64,000 nucleotides of DNA from Gonocerus acuteangulatus (Eukaryota; Arthropoda; Insecta; Hemiptera; Coreidae), in the NCBI GenBank assembly GCA_946811695.1, contig OX328123.1, forward strand, positions 17,450,213 to 17,514,212. Direction: 5' to 3'. The notes under the pieces were generated by a model. The model saw nothing but the letters and a program-made list of their open reading frames with translations. It was not told the origin of the DNA and searched no databases. Numbering within the stretch: the first letter of the stretch is position 1; each line of letters opens with the position of its first letter. Both the position numbers and the translations under genes were made by a program. Below are positions 50,601-60,282 of this stretch, in pieces.

Positions 50601-51074
50601 GCAAACCTAATCTTCCTGACATAAGTTTTAATCGGGCAAGCAGTACTTGTGTTTTGTGTGGCTGTGTTATTATTTGGATTTAATTATTTGGCTTATCCAA
50701 TATTTGTTATGATTCTCTAGCTCCGATCCGATCTGGAAGTAGTGACTGGAACTCTTGGCGTACTCCGACTATCAGGAGAGAAAGGTGAAAAAGAGATATA
50801 TTTGCAGAATGGCAGAATACCAGTACCAGAATTCTTCTGGAAAGTTTTGAGAAACACTAATGACAATTCCTGCATTGTGTTCATCGCCTCCAACAACCCG
50901 TTCCTAACTAAGAAGCCTCGCCAAGTTTGCCAAGATATTTGCGCTGCAAACGGCTGGCCAGTTCTACAGAACGACTTTTCCAGAGGTTTCATCTACTGCT
51001 GTGATTATGCCCAGGCCAAGAGAGCAATTCCAGAAATGCCGAATCTTTCTTGTCGCTCGACACTAACGATTTAA
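41552..51074 (+). CDS. Secreted DNA/RNA non-specific endonuclease, gene 2
   Basis: Spliced from 41552-41636, 44246-44391, 46585-46803, 47226-47414, 49604-49837 and 50721-51074 (1227 nt, 408 aa). The phases match gene 1. The signal peptide MVVLFSLFLSGLVAAVSA is followed by a short linker and the N-terminal domain (ELTIACPGNGN). The nuclease core is LSRGHLAPDADF, with H244 as predicted general base, N274 as metal ligand and E282 in the DIENATR helix. Exon 6 is Cys-rich and close to gene 1 (ICAANGWPVLQND, GFIYCCDYAQAKRAIPEMPN). Expected role is extracellular cleavage of nucleic acid, as for gene 1. AATAAA signals lie at about 51091 and 51104. A tandem duplicate of gene 1. Confidence 0.9.
41637..42500. 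other. Gene 2 intron 1, first part: nothing recognised
   Basis: A C-run at 41850-41859 and AT-rich sequence. No coding or repeat signal that I can name. Confidence 0.4.
42501..42672. repeat. 43-bp tandem repeat, four copies
   Basis: ATTTCGTGTTTCAAAAAAGG starts a 43-bp unit at 42501, 42544, 42587 and 42630. The unit is a piece of the dispersed repeat seen at 32950 and 34320. Confidence 0.9.
42826..43010 (+). mobile_element. tRNA-derived SINE, second family
   Basis: Head AGGCCCGGTGGTCGTGAGCG with an A box region, and B box GGGTTCGATTCCCAC at 42879-42895. The body CTTTTCTTTAGAAAAAAAG and GGGTGGTAACCTGTAGATAA is shared with 46376-46530 and, in part, with the 5S-derived SINE. The tail is AATAATAATAAT-like. 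Confidence 0.8.
43767..44071 (+). other. Open stretch with a good splice acceptor in gene 2 intron 1
   Basis: After TTTATTTCTTAG a frame in the phase expected from exon 1 stays open for about 100 codons (AHWTKSSDTYGLLFYSEL near the start). Phase-1 donors (ATAG|GTCTGG, GCCG|GTGACC) occur near 43845-43856. It resembles no domain that I know and has no match in gene 1 or 3. It could be a cassette exon or chance. Confidence 0.25.
44246..44391 (+). CDS. Gene 2 exon 2
   Basis: Acceptor TTTGCAG|GCCTTC, donor GAG|GTAAAA. The reading phase is fixed by CRLNVNQDLPKRNEPLLI. Confidence 0.88.
45009..45596 (+). mobile_element. Jockey-like LINE 3' end with 14-bp target duplication
   Basis: The frame at 45009-45234 gives IQAFQSKVLRKIVNAPFYVS, NKTLHNDLNIPFV and FHSKLSFHPN, the jockey polymerase C-terminus. 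An AT-rich 3' UTR and an A-rich tail (45563-45596) follow. Direct repeats AATAACCATCCTTT (44995-45008) and AATAACTATCCTTT (45597-45610) bound it. Inserted in gene 2 intron 2, absent from gene 1 intron 2. Confidence 0.85.
45774..46217. mobile_element. hAT-type MITE, 444 bp, with 8-bp target duplication
   Basis: CAGAGTTGGGCA at the left and TGCCCAACTCTG at the right are perfect 12-bp inverted ends. The flanks are TCTTCTAA (45766-45773) and TCTTCTAG (46218-46225). The interior is a degenerate array of AATCGCGATTAA-like motifs. Confidence 0.88.
46376..46535 (+). mobile_element. Second-family SINE fragment
   Basis: Starts at the B box (GAGGGTTCAATTCCCACT) and continues through GGGTGGTAACCTATAGATAA. 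The A box is missing (5'-truncated). Ends about 50 bp upstream of gene 2 exon 3. Confidence 0.75.
46585..46803 (+). CDS. Gene 2 exon 3
   Basis: Acceptor TTTATAG|GAGCTC, donor CAG|GTTGCA, 73 codons, same length as in gene 1. Confidence 0.9.
46852..47105. mobile_element. 254-bp MITE in gene 2 intron 3
   Basis: Termini ATCGTCGATACAAATGCAAA and complement. The same interior (CTGCTGGACTTATGTAGGGC, CTGCCGAATATTTGACTGTC) as the copy at 33722. It makes up most of the short intron 3. Confidence 0.88.
47226..47414 (+). CDS. Gene 2 exon 4
   Basis: Acceptor TTGTTAG|GTTGAC, donor TTG|GTAATA, 63 codons. MVEVCHNNVQSSTYYSTHTV aligns with gene 1 exon 4. Confidence 0.9.
47483..48013 (-). mobile_element. Helitron-like element, second copy
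   Basis: Reverse-oriented relative to 40740-41366. The minus strand starts TCTATATATACAAAACTCAC and ends GGGTAACAGCTAG, with A and T flanks. Contains CATTACATGATTATATAATG. Confidence 0.65.
48014..49603. other. Rest of gene 2 intron 4: nothing recognised
   Basis: TAAATAAA-rich stretch (48590-48735), then a more GC-balanced piece (48740-49120) with no coding domain that I recognise. Confidence 0.4.
49604..49837 (+). CDS. Gene 2 exon 5 (catalytic)
   Basis: Acceptor TTCCAG|AGGAAT, donor AAA|GTAAGA, 78 codons. Carries LSRGHLAPDADF and APQWQSINGGHW. Confidence 0.93.
49838..50720. other. Gene 2 intron 5: nothing recognised
   Basis: Unique-looking AT-rich sequence with one short (CA)n at about 49932. 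Much smaller than gene 1 intron 5 (5.8 kb). Confidence 0.5.
50721..51074 (+). CDS. Gene 2 exon 6 (terminal)
   Basis: Acceptor TCTCTAG|CTCCGA, stop TAA. 117 codons plus stop, same length as gene 1 exon 6. Confidence 0.92.
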   Translation, partial: LRSDLEVVTGTLGVLRLSGEKGEKEIYLQNGRIPVPEFFWKVLRNTNDNSCIVFIASNNPFLTKKPRQVCQDICAANGWPVLQNDFSRGFIYCCDYAQAKRAIPEMPNLSCRSTLTI

Positions 51075-51139
51075 TGAAGTAGAAAATTTCAATAAATTAT
51101 GAAATAAAAAAGTGGAAACCTTAACAAAAATTTAATACC

Positions 51140-51500
51140 TTAACCCTTTCTCTACCGTTGACTGCTCCAGAAGTCGAGAGTGGCTGGACCCTGTGTACCG
51201 TTGACAGCTCCAGAAGTCGAGAATGGCTAGACCCTGTGTACCGTTAACTGCTCCAGCAGTCGAGAGCGGCTGGGCCCTGTGTACCGTTGACTGTTACAGC
51301 AGTTGGGAACTCCTCACTATTCTCGCATTCTTTCTCTTCACATTTGTCGGCTTTAGATCTATCTAGCATTACCGTAGTGTACTTATAGTATCGCCGCCGC
51401 TATTATTTAATCGTACCGGAAGGTACATGAAGAAAATAAGTTTTTTTCTCCACGGGTATTGTGTCCAAAGTGACGGATCGAGATGGTTGGAAAAATTATT
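51140..51500 (+). mobile_element. piggyBac-like element, left-end fragment
   Basis: TTAACCCTTTCTCTACCGTT then about four units of roughly 60 bp around GACTGCTCCAGAAGTCGAGA. Related to 17491-17640, including TCTCGCATTCTTTCTCTTC. No right end found. Confidence 0.55.
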
Positions 51501-51654
51501 GGTCGTACTTATTGAGTAAACATTTCACTTGTTTATTATTTATAACATAAAAAAAAGTCTTTATAAAAAAAAACAGAAAATTTGACTTTTTTGGAAAATT
51601 ATATCCAACATAACCTCCTGGAGTTAGCTACATACATCTGAATCACCCTGCTTG

Positions 51655-51780
51655 CACAAATTTGAGCCACCGGTATATTCGTGAAGATTTCTCACCGGCA
51701 CTTCCGGGTTTCGAGTCGACGAAATAAGCGGGGTTTCCTCCCTGCGGAGGGAGATAGGACAGTTGCTAAAAATCAGAGAA
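51655..51780 (-). mobile_element. Family A Helentron 5' end fragment
   Basis: TGAGCCACCGGT, GGCACTTCCGGGTTTCG and AAGCGGGGTTTCCTCCCTGC match the complement of the family A 5' region, with divergence. Confidence 0.55.
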
Positions 51781-52058
51781 ACCCAGAGAATAAATTAAAT
51801 GACTTTAGAAAAGAACGTTACAATATTCAGCAAGAATATTCTGAGCACCAAAACAGAATAAAAATTCTACAAGTAACGTTAATATTCCAACATATTATGC
51901 TAACTCACAACTCCTAGTCACCACCAAGGCTAATAGCCTGTTTACCTCATCCCCAGCAGCGAGCCTTACGCCCAACTATTTTTGCGCACAAAGGTTTCTC
52001 AGTGGTGGCCTTTCATGTTGTTGTTTTTTCGTTCGAGTATTAGCCATTTTGTGAGAAA

Positions 52059-52245
52059 ATGTCATTAAAAACTATTGAATACCTATATTTATGGTTGTTT
52101 ATATTTTACCAATGCGGTAGTACATCGTCAAACACCGAAAACAGACCAACAGATAACGATGATACTTCAACACCACTCCATTCTTCGGAAGAAGAAGAAG
52201 ACACCAAGGAGACTGATGATGCTAATGGTTCTGAGAGCGAAGAAG
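52059..52245 (+). CDS. Gene 3 exon 1, candidate
   Basis: 62 codons plus one base. Donor GAAG|GTTAGT gives phase 1, as required by exon 2. Chosen on phase, position and signal-like start. No homology to the first exons of genes 1 and 2. Confidence 0.55.
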
Positions 52246-53970
52246 GTTAGTTCACAACATCAACAAAAACTGTTCTTTTAGAATAATTAACTAAGAAAAA
52301 TTTCCATGAAAGCCTAATAAATATGAGTGAAATAGTAAAGTATGTCCTTCTCGTAATCTACACAGAATAAACTCTCCTCGTCTAATTTTACGGCTAGTTG
52401 AGCTCAATTCGAGGATAGTAAAAAAAAAAAAAAAAAAAAAAGGCCATGAGGGCCCTGAGAGGAAGATACTATAGAGGTATCTGATTCACGACCATAAGGC
52501 ACACTAGGGAGATAGTGTGGTCAGTACTATGCTCCAACCACCTGATTCTCCCCTTGGCTGCTTCGGCTGCTAGAGTCATTAGTACCCAAGGTACCCATTG
52601 ATAAATTTATTAAAGGCTGGGTTGGCCTAGGGACGGTCAGGGAGGCCGAATTCAACCCATGAACGAAGACACTAGAAGAAAAAATCCTTAGGGCTTGCTC
52701 GGGATTTGAACTCAGGCCCTCCAACTTATTAGTCCAGTGCTCTACCACTGAGTTAACCTCGCCGCCCCCAAATTCGAGGATAGTATTTTTGATTATTTAC
52801 AGTAATTTACAACTTTTAGTTTTGCCACAATGTAGAAATACATTTCTAGTAAAATGAAAAATGTGAATATTTCCTGAAGCTCGTAAGAAGACAAGCTGTA
52901 CAGTTGCAGTACCCACAAGGCAGAGTGATTACAATCAGGATGGACTACTCCTTGAGCTGGTCTCTAGGCCAGTTATGCTTCAGTCGGCGAACGGGGTTAT
53001 TTAGGATTTGATGTGAGGATAAAGAGTTTATTAAAGAATTAGGATGGCCGTGTGATTTCGAATGTAATATTTGATAGAATGTTTTTGATGAGGGTTGGAT
53101 AAATAGAATATAGAGGTCGTTATGGAGAGTCAAATTGGAGACAAAGAATTGAATTTTAAAAGAGTTGGAGGGCTTCGTGTATCCGCAGAGTTGTATGTCA
53201 TAAGTCCATATTTGTCTGAGTATTGCCATGTAAATAAGTCCTTTGTTATTAAGTGTAAAGTCTGAACGTCGGCCAAGTAAGTGTAGTAAAACAATTTAGA
53301 TAAAAATACGTTCATTTTTCAAAATTTATATAATTATTATAATGTTAAAAATTATTGATAAACCAAATCACTATTACTTTACTGTTTTACTCTCAATAAG
53401 GGAAAATACTGAAGTTTCTCTGGAACATGGGCAGGAAGTTCCCACCAGGAACGGTGGTAAGGGGAGTTGGGCCAGGAGAATAAACTTCTTGGATGAGCGG
53501 ATTATCAATTTCACAGTTTTGATAGCCACAAAAGGGAGCCTGGGGTAATAGTACCCCAGTATGCCTGCTGGCAGGTTATTTTTTTTTTGTTGGTGTAAAC
53601 GACCCTACTTTTAATGTACCGATTTTATTTATTTAATTTAACAACACATCATCCTCATTAGTTAGGCATCTAAGGAGTTTTGTTTCAAGGTCCTAGTCAT
53701 AATTAACCAATATTATTAAATTTACATCATCAGTAAATTATCATAAATATCATTTACAGAAGAAACTTGTAGTATTGATGTTAACAGAGATCTGCCAACG
53801 AAGAACGAACCGTTGATCCTGACGGTGGATGAAATGAACAATACGGTATTTGTTCTTCCAGAGGCTGAAAATAAGACTGGAATCATATCATTCAAAGAGG
53901 GAGAGGTTTGTATGGAGAACTTTATATGAATAAATGAACTCACAGACAAAAACACACTCGCAAAACACAT

Positions 53971-54030
<60 letters not shown>

Positions 54031-56065
54031 CTAATTTACCAAAAAATGAAATGGAATTTATGGAAATAAATTATAACTTTATAGCGTTGCATATAATGTT
54101 TTAGAGCCCTTAAATGCACGACGTGGCTTATGAATATGTAGAGTGCAAATAAAATTAATAATATTTAAAATTAAAACATTTAAATATACATTCAAACAAC
54201 TACAATTTATAAATTTATGCTACACACACAAAAAAAAAGGAAAAAATATTAAACATAAAAGGTCAACTATAGAATTAAAAACATGAAAGTGATTTTTAAG
54301 AAATTATTTTTAATATACTAAAAATGCGGTAGGTTAGGCTCTGTGTTGTACTAGTAAAATGTCGAAACATACTAAAATATTTTCTGTGTATAAGTTTTTG
54401 AGCAAGTCCAAAATAATGGATATGTTTGGTTTGTCATGTTTCAAGAGTTCATACATGCCAGGTGGTATTGATGGACATTTTCTCTCCTCATGATATCACT
54501 GTCCACGTCTCATTCGCCTCCGATCCTCCCTGCTAGTCGCAGGGTGTGTTTGGATGGCGTATGGTAACCCCTGGAATCCTTCCTAACGGGGCACCTACAT
54601 TTGACCCGATCCGATCCGATCCGATAGTCACCGACTGTCGGGAGAAAAACCAACACATGCATCTAAATGGAGGTGCATACATTGGTCCCCACCCGATCCG
54701 ATCCAGTCCGATGGCCACCGACTCCCGGCCGTTCAAACTTGTTTGTTTCTAGACCGATGACGCAAAATGGCGCCATACGACATATAAAAGGTCTACAGCC
54801 TCTATATCTTAACCGATTTCAATGCATTTTTTTTTTTTTTTTTTTGTTTAATGAAAGCTAATCAAATTTAGAACAACTTTGTCAATTCACATTTTTGTTT
54901 TCCTTGTTTATTAAATTATGTGTAAAGATGTTTATAACCGTCCAATGCTTAAAACCTCCCAGCTACCCTTCTTATAAATAATTTTAAAATATGAATACCT
55001 CCAACATTCATCCTAATCTAAGGTTTCTATGCTTATTAGGTGGTATTTCTTAAATTGATCACTCATTTTCACATCACTACGAGGTCATTACTGACGAGCT
55101 GTGACTACATCGGATCGGATCGGGTCGGAACCATTGTTGGTACTCCCTTCGGCTATTGTCGGTCAAACGAAATCGGATCGGATCGGGGGAAATACACGTC
55201 CAATGTAGGTGCAGCCTAACAAGGAAGGTATTCGGCTGACAAATGGGGACACATGAGACCTGGTCAAGCTACCTACCTACATAATAGCTACCTTAAATTA
55301 CATAATACATTTGATTGCGGACAGTAATATTTCCGTAAAGAAATAAAATATATAAATCATCTATAATACTTAAGGTTCAATGCCAACAAATCTTGGCTAT
55401 GTTTTTGCATTTTTCAGGAAGTGATGGTCGCTTGCCCTGGAGCAAATAATTACGTAGAAGAAACCAAAGATGAATTCAATAAGATAGTATGTAAGGATGG
55501 AACTGTTTTTACCAAGAGCGGAGAGATTTTCAAATTTGAAAACCTAAATTGTCACTCTAGACTTGAGGCCACTACAAAAGTAACAAACAGAGCCTGTGCA
55601 AGAGGCAAAGGTGCAATTGTAGACATTGGATATCAGGTAATAATTTATTACATATTAATGTTTTTTAATAATATATTTATCACTACATATTTTATTATTT
55701 ATTATATTTTAATAATATATTTATCAATATATATTTTATTATATATTATATGTAAATGGACGTTAAAATATAATAATAATATATTACATGCGTTTTTTTT
55801 CTGTATTCCATTAATGATACAGAAAAGATACATGATAAAGATGAGTGCAATAACTGTTATTGAATTCTACAAAGGGTCTAGTCTATTTATTTTACAGATT
55901 TTTGGCCAATAATCATTTATTGGAAACTGTTTTAGCGCGGTTCCTCCCTCCCTTCAAAGGGAGGAACCCCGCTTATAAGGTTGATCTCATGAAACAATCC
56001 GGAAGTGCCGACTAGAAAATTTTGCGTTTCATAACCCATAGAGACCATGACGGTGGTTCAAATTT

Positions 56066-56127
<62 letters not shown>

Positions 56128-58152
56128 CTGTTCACTGTCTACATCCCAGACGAATGGTCCGATTTTAATGAAATTTGGTACAAAAGTCTTTCGTCTAATT
56201 TGAAAGGTCAAGTTCGTTAACCAGCAGAATCCGCCCACCGGAACATGGTTTTTAGAGTGAATGTGGTGCGAAAAAAATCGTTCCGCTTACTTCATATGCT
56301 TGCAAGTACTCGTTTTATAGGCTTCTGGGCATAGGAAAACGAATTAAACCATTTTTAAGGCGATAGCTTTAACTTTCGAGAAAATTGGAAAAATACGTTA
56401 ATTGTTTGGGTACTTATAAAACTTAGTTAGTTAGTTTCGTTTATTTAAACGGATCTATTTGTGTGTTTCCCGCAGTTTTTTTTTTCACTGCTGGTTATTT
56501 TGTAATTGCTTATAGTAGTCAAATGTATTTGTCAATAAAACAGGATACGTATAATAAGAAACAATATTTGTTTTTTTACGGAATCTGTGGATTCTCAGAT
56601 GCCGTATGAATATCTATGAGGCCCCCTTCGTATATTTTCCTTAATATCTCGAAAACGGTTGAGGATCTTGGGAAACGGAAGATTGCCATTAGAAAGCTTA
56701 CTAAATGCTCTACAAAAAAGGTTCTGAAGAAAGTTTTGATTAGGCGATGTCAATCGGAGAAATAATTGCTTAAAACTTTAAAATAATTGATTTCGCTTAT
56801 TCGAACTGTTCTTTTTGTCTGTTTTTATTCCTTGTTATTTTTTAATTGCTTATAGTTGGATAATTTATTTCAAAATAAAACAGGTTAAGTAAAATAAGAA
56901 AAACAATTTAATGTTAGAAATATGGATTTCCAAGATATAGCTTTTCAACTGCCAAGCGGGGGCCTTTCTAGGGTTGGCCGACCCATCCAGGTTACATCAT
57001 AAATCAAGACCTTTCAAGAAGTGTGGAACCAAAATAATAACTGTTTCTATTCTAATCATTCCAAATGAGACTAGGGATAAGAACGGAACCGCGCTAAGAT
57101 GATGCAGTTCCTGCGAGTCTGACTTTTATGTACTGATAATTATTATTTGACTAGCTGTATCGTTGCCATTGGGGTTGGTTGGCTGGTATAGGTTTATCGA
57201 AGTGTATAAGGATGGAGAAATTGGTCACAAAAACCTAACAATATATATGTTTTTCACAGACATATATATAAAGGGTGTAACGTGAGTGGTGACGAATACA
57301 TAAGAAGGTGATAGTAGGCACCATTTGGTGGTGGTTCTTTGGGTTAAGGGTATATTCCCAACAGGGAGGAAATTTTGTGTTTTTTTAGGTTAACCACGTT
57401 TTTCGTTGAAGAGAAATCAATAACTAAATAACTAAGTACAGATGGAATGGTTGGGATTCGGCTAAAGAAACCTCAATATGATTTTTGTTAAAAAAAAATC
57501 TATATTTTGGACGTTTCGGCTACTCATTGGTAGCCTTCGTCAGCTATGGAAATGCCTGGAGGCAGAGGAAGACCAATGTTGACAGTTAAGTAACCATTGT
57601 GGAAGTGTCGAGGGCTTAATTTTTCTACTCCCAACCATTCCATCTGTACTTATCACCTCGACGGCTCATGATAACTAAATAACTGTTTAAGGTATGTAAT
57701 TCCCAATTGCAACATCGTAAACTAGACAAAATTTACTTAGATTTACATTTAATTATTGCTTTCAATTCGACAAAAAGCGTGGTTACCCAAAAAGAACACA
57801 AAATTTAAATTTCCTTCCTCACTGGTGGGAATTGACCCTCAGGCCAAAGGAACATTTGGTGTCTTCTATCACAGCCTTAAGTATTTGTCACCACTTACGT
57901 TTCACCCTGATTATACCCAAGAATAAAATTCACAAGAATCACAATATTTTTCAGATTTCTTCCTTGAATAGTGTGATTGAACTAATTGAAGTATGCCACA
58001 ACTTCGGAGACAGCAGCACCTTCTATTCAATTCATACTCTTCACGGAAGCAGACTAGCAGGAAGGGTGCAGAATACAGCGGGAAGACCTAGATATTCTAA
58101 AGGCATTGGAGAATTGTTCAGAGGAATAAATCCCGATAAAGCTTATACACAG
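52059..58152 (+). CDS. Secreted endonuclease paralogue, gene 3 (3' part not in window)
   Basis: Exons 52059-52245, 53760-53905, 55418-55636 and 57955-58152 (250 codons so far), all GT-AG with the same phases as genes 1 and 2. Exon 1 encodes a hydrophobic start (MSLKTIEYLYLWLFIF) and a strongly acidic, Ser/Thr-rich stretch (HSSEEEEDTKETDDANGSES) absent from the other two. Exons 2-4 carry the family N-terminal domain (CSIDVNRDLPTKNEPLIL, VMVACPGANN, CARGKGAIVDIGY, LIEVCHNFGDSSTFYSIHT). Exon 4 is 66 codons, not 63. The catalytic exon 5 and exon 6 were not found up to 64000, so the gene either continues past a long intron or is truncated. More diverged than genes 1 and 2 are from each other. Confidence 0.75.
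52421..52770 (-). mobile_element. tRNA-derived SINE, copy 2, with 15-bp target duplication
   Basis: Same family as 13512-13856. Direct repeats AATTCGAGGATAGTA at 52406-52420 and 52771-52785. The tRNA-like head is at the right. The other end is a 20-A run on the + strand, so the element's own strand ends in T. Confidence 0.9.
52935..53275 (-). mobile_element. Jockey-like LINE fragment, minus strand
   Basis: The minus strand reads QIWTYDIQLCGYTKPSNS, VSNLTLHNDL and RRLKHNWPRDQL, the jockey polymerase C-terminus. In gene 3 intron 1. Confidence 0.75.
53760..53905 (+). CDS. Gene 3 exon 2
   Basis: Acceptor TTTACAG|AAGAAA, donor GAG|GTTTGT, 146 nt exactly as gene 2 exon 2. Confidence 0.85.
53976..54028. 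repeat. (TA)n microsatellite
   Basis: About 25 TA units in gene 3 intron 2. Confidence 0.95.
54480..54760. repeat. GATCCGATCCGAT-rich dispersed repeat
   Basis: CCGATCCGATCCGATCCGAT and AGGTGCATACATTGG are the complement of motifs in the 600-bp block that follows. Probably the second end, or a second copy, of one MITE family. Confidence 0.55.
54785..55383. repeat. About 600-bp block nearly identical to 32945-33577
   Basis: Ends 34 bp before gene 3 exon 3. Only a few substitutions from the copy in gene 1 intron 5. Confidence 0.85.
55418..55636 (+). CDS. Gene 3 exon 3
   Basis: Acceptor TTTTTCAG|GAAGTG, donor CAG|GTAATA, 73 codons as in genes 1 and 2. Confidence 0.88.
55930..57127 (+). mobile_element. 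Helentron/DINE-1-like element, family A copy 3
   Basis: 5' TTTTAGCGCGGTTCCTCCC, (TA)n at 56071-56123, 3' GGAACCGCGCTAAGATGATG then CAGTTCCTGCGAGTCTGAC. Shorter than copies 1 and 2 because it lacks one of the tandem 480-bp body units. In gene 3 intron 3. Confidence 0.72.
57272..57908. mobile_element. TIR element upstream of gene 3 exon 4
   Basis: AGGGTGTAACGTGAGTGGTG and the complement of AGGGTGAAACGTAAGTGGTG form inverted ends of about 27 bp. The interior includes ACGTTTCGGCTACTCATTGG and TAGCCTTCGTCAG, a motif found near Penelope-like elements, so it may be composite. Confidence 0.6.
57955..58152 (+). CDS. Gene 3 exon 4
   Basis: Acceptor TTTTTCAG|ATTTCT, donor CAG|GTAAAA, 66 codons. Confidence 0.85.
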
Positions 58153-58237
58153 GTAAAAACAACTAAATTAAACGCTGAACTTTCTCTCTATTGGCTTATT
58201 TTGTTATACCAATACATGGTAGATTATTTTTAACCTC

Positions 58238-58384
58238 TTTTAGCACTTTCCTCCGAAGGAAAGTAGCTATTGAGGTTGCACTCAGGACGGAATTTTTGAA
58301 AACTTTCTTCAAATCTTTATCGATCCTACCTAGTAGACACCGAAAATGACCCCCGTTAAAATTTATATATATCTATATATGGGT

Positions 58385-58447
<63 letters not shown>

Positions 58448-59347
58448 TGTTAACACGATAGCGGCCAGAGTTTTTGTTTTTTCGTCACGAAACTTGGTAT
58501 ATAGCATTCAATTAGCAAACGATTGAACGAGTTCGTTAACCACCAAAATCGGTCCAACGGAAGGGGGGGGGGTTTACCCCGAACACAAAACACTAATTTG
58601 TCCATGCCAACCGTAATATTTCGACGAAACTTGGCATTCGTAGTGGTAATCTAGAGAGAAAAGTGAGATGTAAAAATAATCTAAATCGGTTCATTAGGAG
58701 GGGGGGGTTAATTCGGACCCACAATAGCAATTCGCCACTACCAGCCGTGATTTTTGTTAAATTTCGACGAAACTCGGTATTCGTAGTGGTAATCTACAGG
58801 TAAAAATGTGTTGTAAAAATAAACTAAATCGGTTCATTAGGAGGGGGGTTTACTCCGGACCCAAATTACTGATATACTCATACCGGACGTAATTTGTGCT
58901 GTATTGTAACGAAACGCGGTATACGTCGTGGGTAACTCATGGGGAAGAAGTGTTGTAAAAATGAGCTAAATCGGTCAATCGGAAAGAGGGGTTTACTTCG
59001 TGATATATTTCAATAGAATTAGGTTCGCAAGGCCGCCGCAAGGAGCGCTCTCTACAACTAGAGGGACTGTATCCTGTTCCTGCGTCAGATCAAAAGACGA
59101 AAATATGAAGTTTTTTGTATTTATTAAGTAGTGTAGTAGTTACCATATGTAAACATAACTCTGGAAGCAAATTAATTACAAAATTAATAATTGAACAGTT
59201 ACTCATTACAAAATTAAAAGAGAACTATTCATGTTTTTATTTTATTTATGTTGGATATTTTAAGCAAATTGTTCTGGAAAGCAGTCTACATTACCCAAAT
59301 TTTGAGGAAAGTGCTTAGTTATGCAGCTTCTGCGTGACGGACTTTTT
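58238..59347 (+). mobile_element. Helentron/DINE-1-like element, family B copy 3
   Basis: 5' TTTTAGCACTTTCCTCCGAA, (TA)n at 58388-58443, 3' GAGGAAAGTGCTTAGTTATG then CAGCTTCTGCGTGACGGAC. Aligns with 38524-39777 but has one fewer body unit. Confidence 0.75.
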
Positions 59348-59399
59348 TTACTCTCTTATATGCTACGCCATAAAGTTCCATTTCATTTTTTGGTAAATT

Positions 59400-59513
59400 A
59401 GCACTTTAAAAAAAAATGTAGCAATTAAAGGTACATCCTGACAGCAGTTTTGAAAAAGTTCTTCAAATCTTCACTAGATACCGGAAATGTTTCCCGATAA
59501 AATTTATATATAT
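59400..59513 (+). mobile_element. Family B Helentron 5' fragment, diverged
   Basis: TTAGCACTTT, TTCTTCAAATCTTCACTAGA and CCCGATAAAATTTATATA follow the family B 5' order, then are cut by the next element. Confidence 0.5.
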
Positions 59514-60282
59514 TGTAATGATATTTTACATTACATATTTGAAAGTTTTAAAATTAACACAGAAAATTCGGAAAAATCAAAAAGCTCATTGATATGTTAA
59601 ATTCATTGGGATAAACAAATATTATTTGTTATACTTGTCTAGCAGTCGATACAGGTAGCATTGAAGACCGGTAGGACGCTCCCGCCAAAAAACAACGCCA
59701 TTCCTAATGCAGCTCTAGTTGAGTCGGTTACAAGCCAGTCTGTTACAAGCCAGTCTGTGAAAAGGTGGCTCCAGTCTCATATGTCAGTCTATTGAAAGCA
59801 GTTCAGTCTGTTGAGTTGTAATGGAAGAAACAGTCACATACATGTCAGTCTGTTAAAAGCAGTTCAGTTTACAAGAAGATACAGTCTCATAAGTGCAGTT
59901 CAGTGAAAAGAAGATACAGTTGTAAAGAAGATCCTGTACTATGCAGTTAATACCGAGCTGGCTTTATATCAGGTAATGCTTGTTTATCTATGCCTGGATA
60001 TAACTTATCTATGAGTTTTTTCTTTTGTTTTGTTTTTATTATTTAAAATTATCTTTGTTTTACTTTACTGGACTCGAACCCGACCCCTGAGATAAAGAGT
60101 TTTTTAAAATTAAATATTATAAAATTTTTATTATATTGGCTCCCAACGTAGAGGCGTAACGTAGATAAACTTATTAAAAATAAAATTTTTTTTATTAATA
60201 TTATAACATTTTGGCACTCAACGTGTGGCTGTTTAAATATTTTATTTTTTATTATAACAATATATATATATATATGAGTATA
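59514..60282 (+). mobile_element. LTR-retrotransposon-like fragment with PBS-like motifs
   Basis: TGTAATGATATTTTACATTA at the left, then about 600 bp with internal GTCAGTCTGTT / GCAGTTCAGT repeats. TGGCTCCCAACGTAGAGG (60136) and TGGCACTCAACGTGTGG (60212) resemble a lysine-tRNA primer site. No coding region and no second LTR seen, so this is tentative. Confidence 0.35.
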
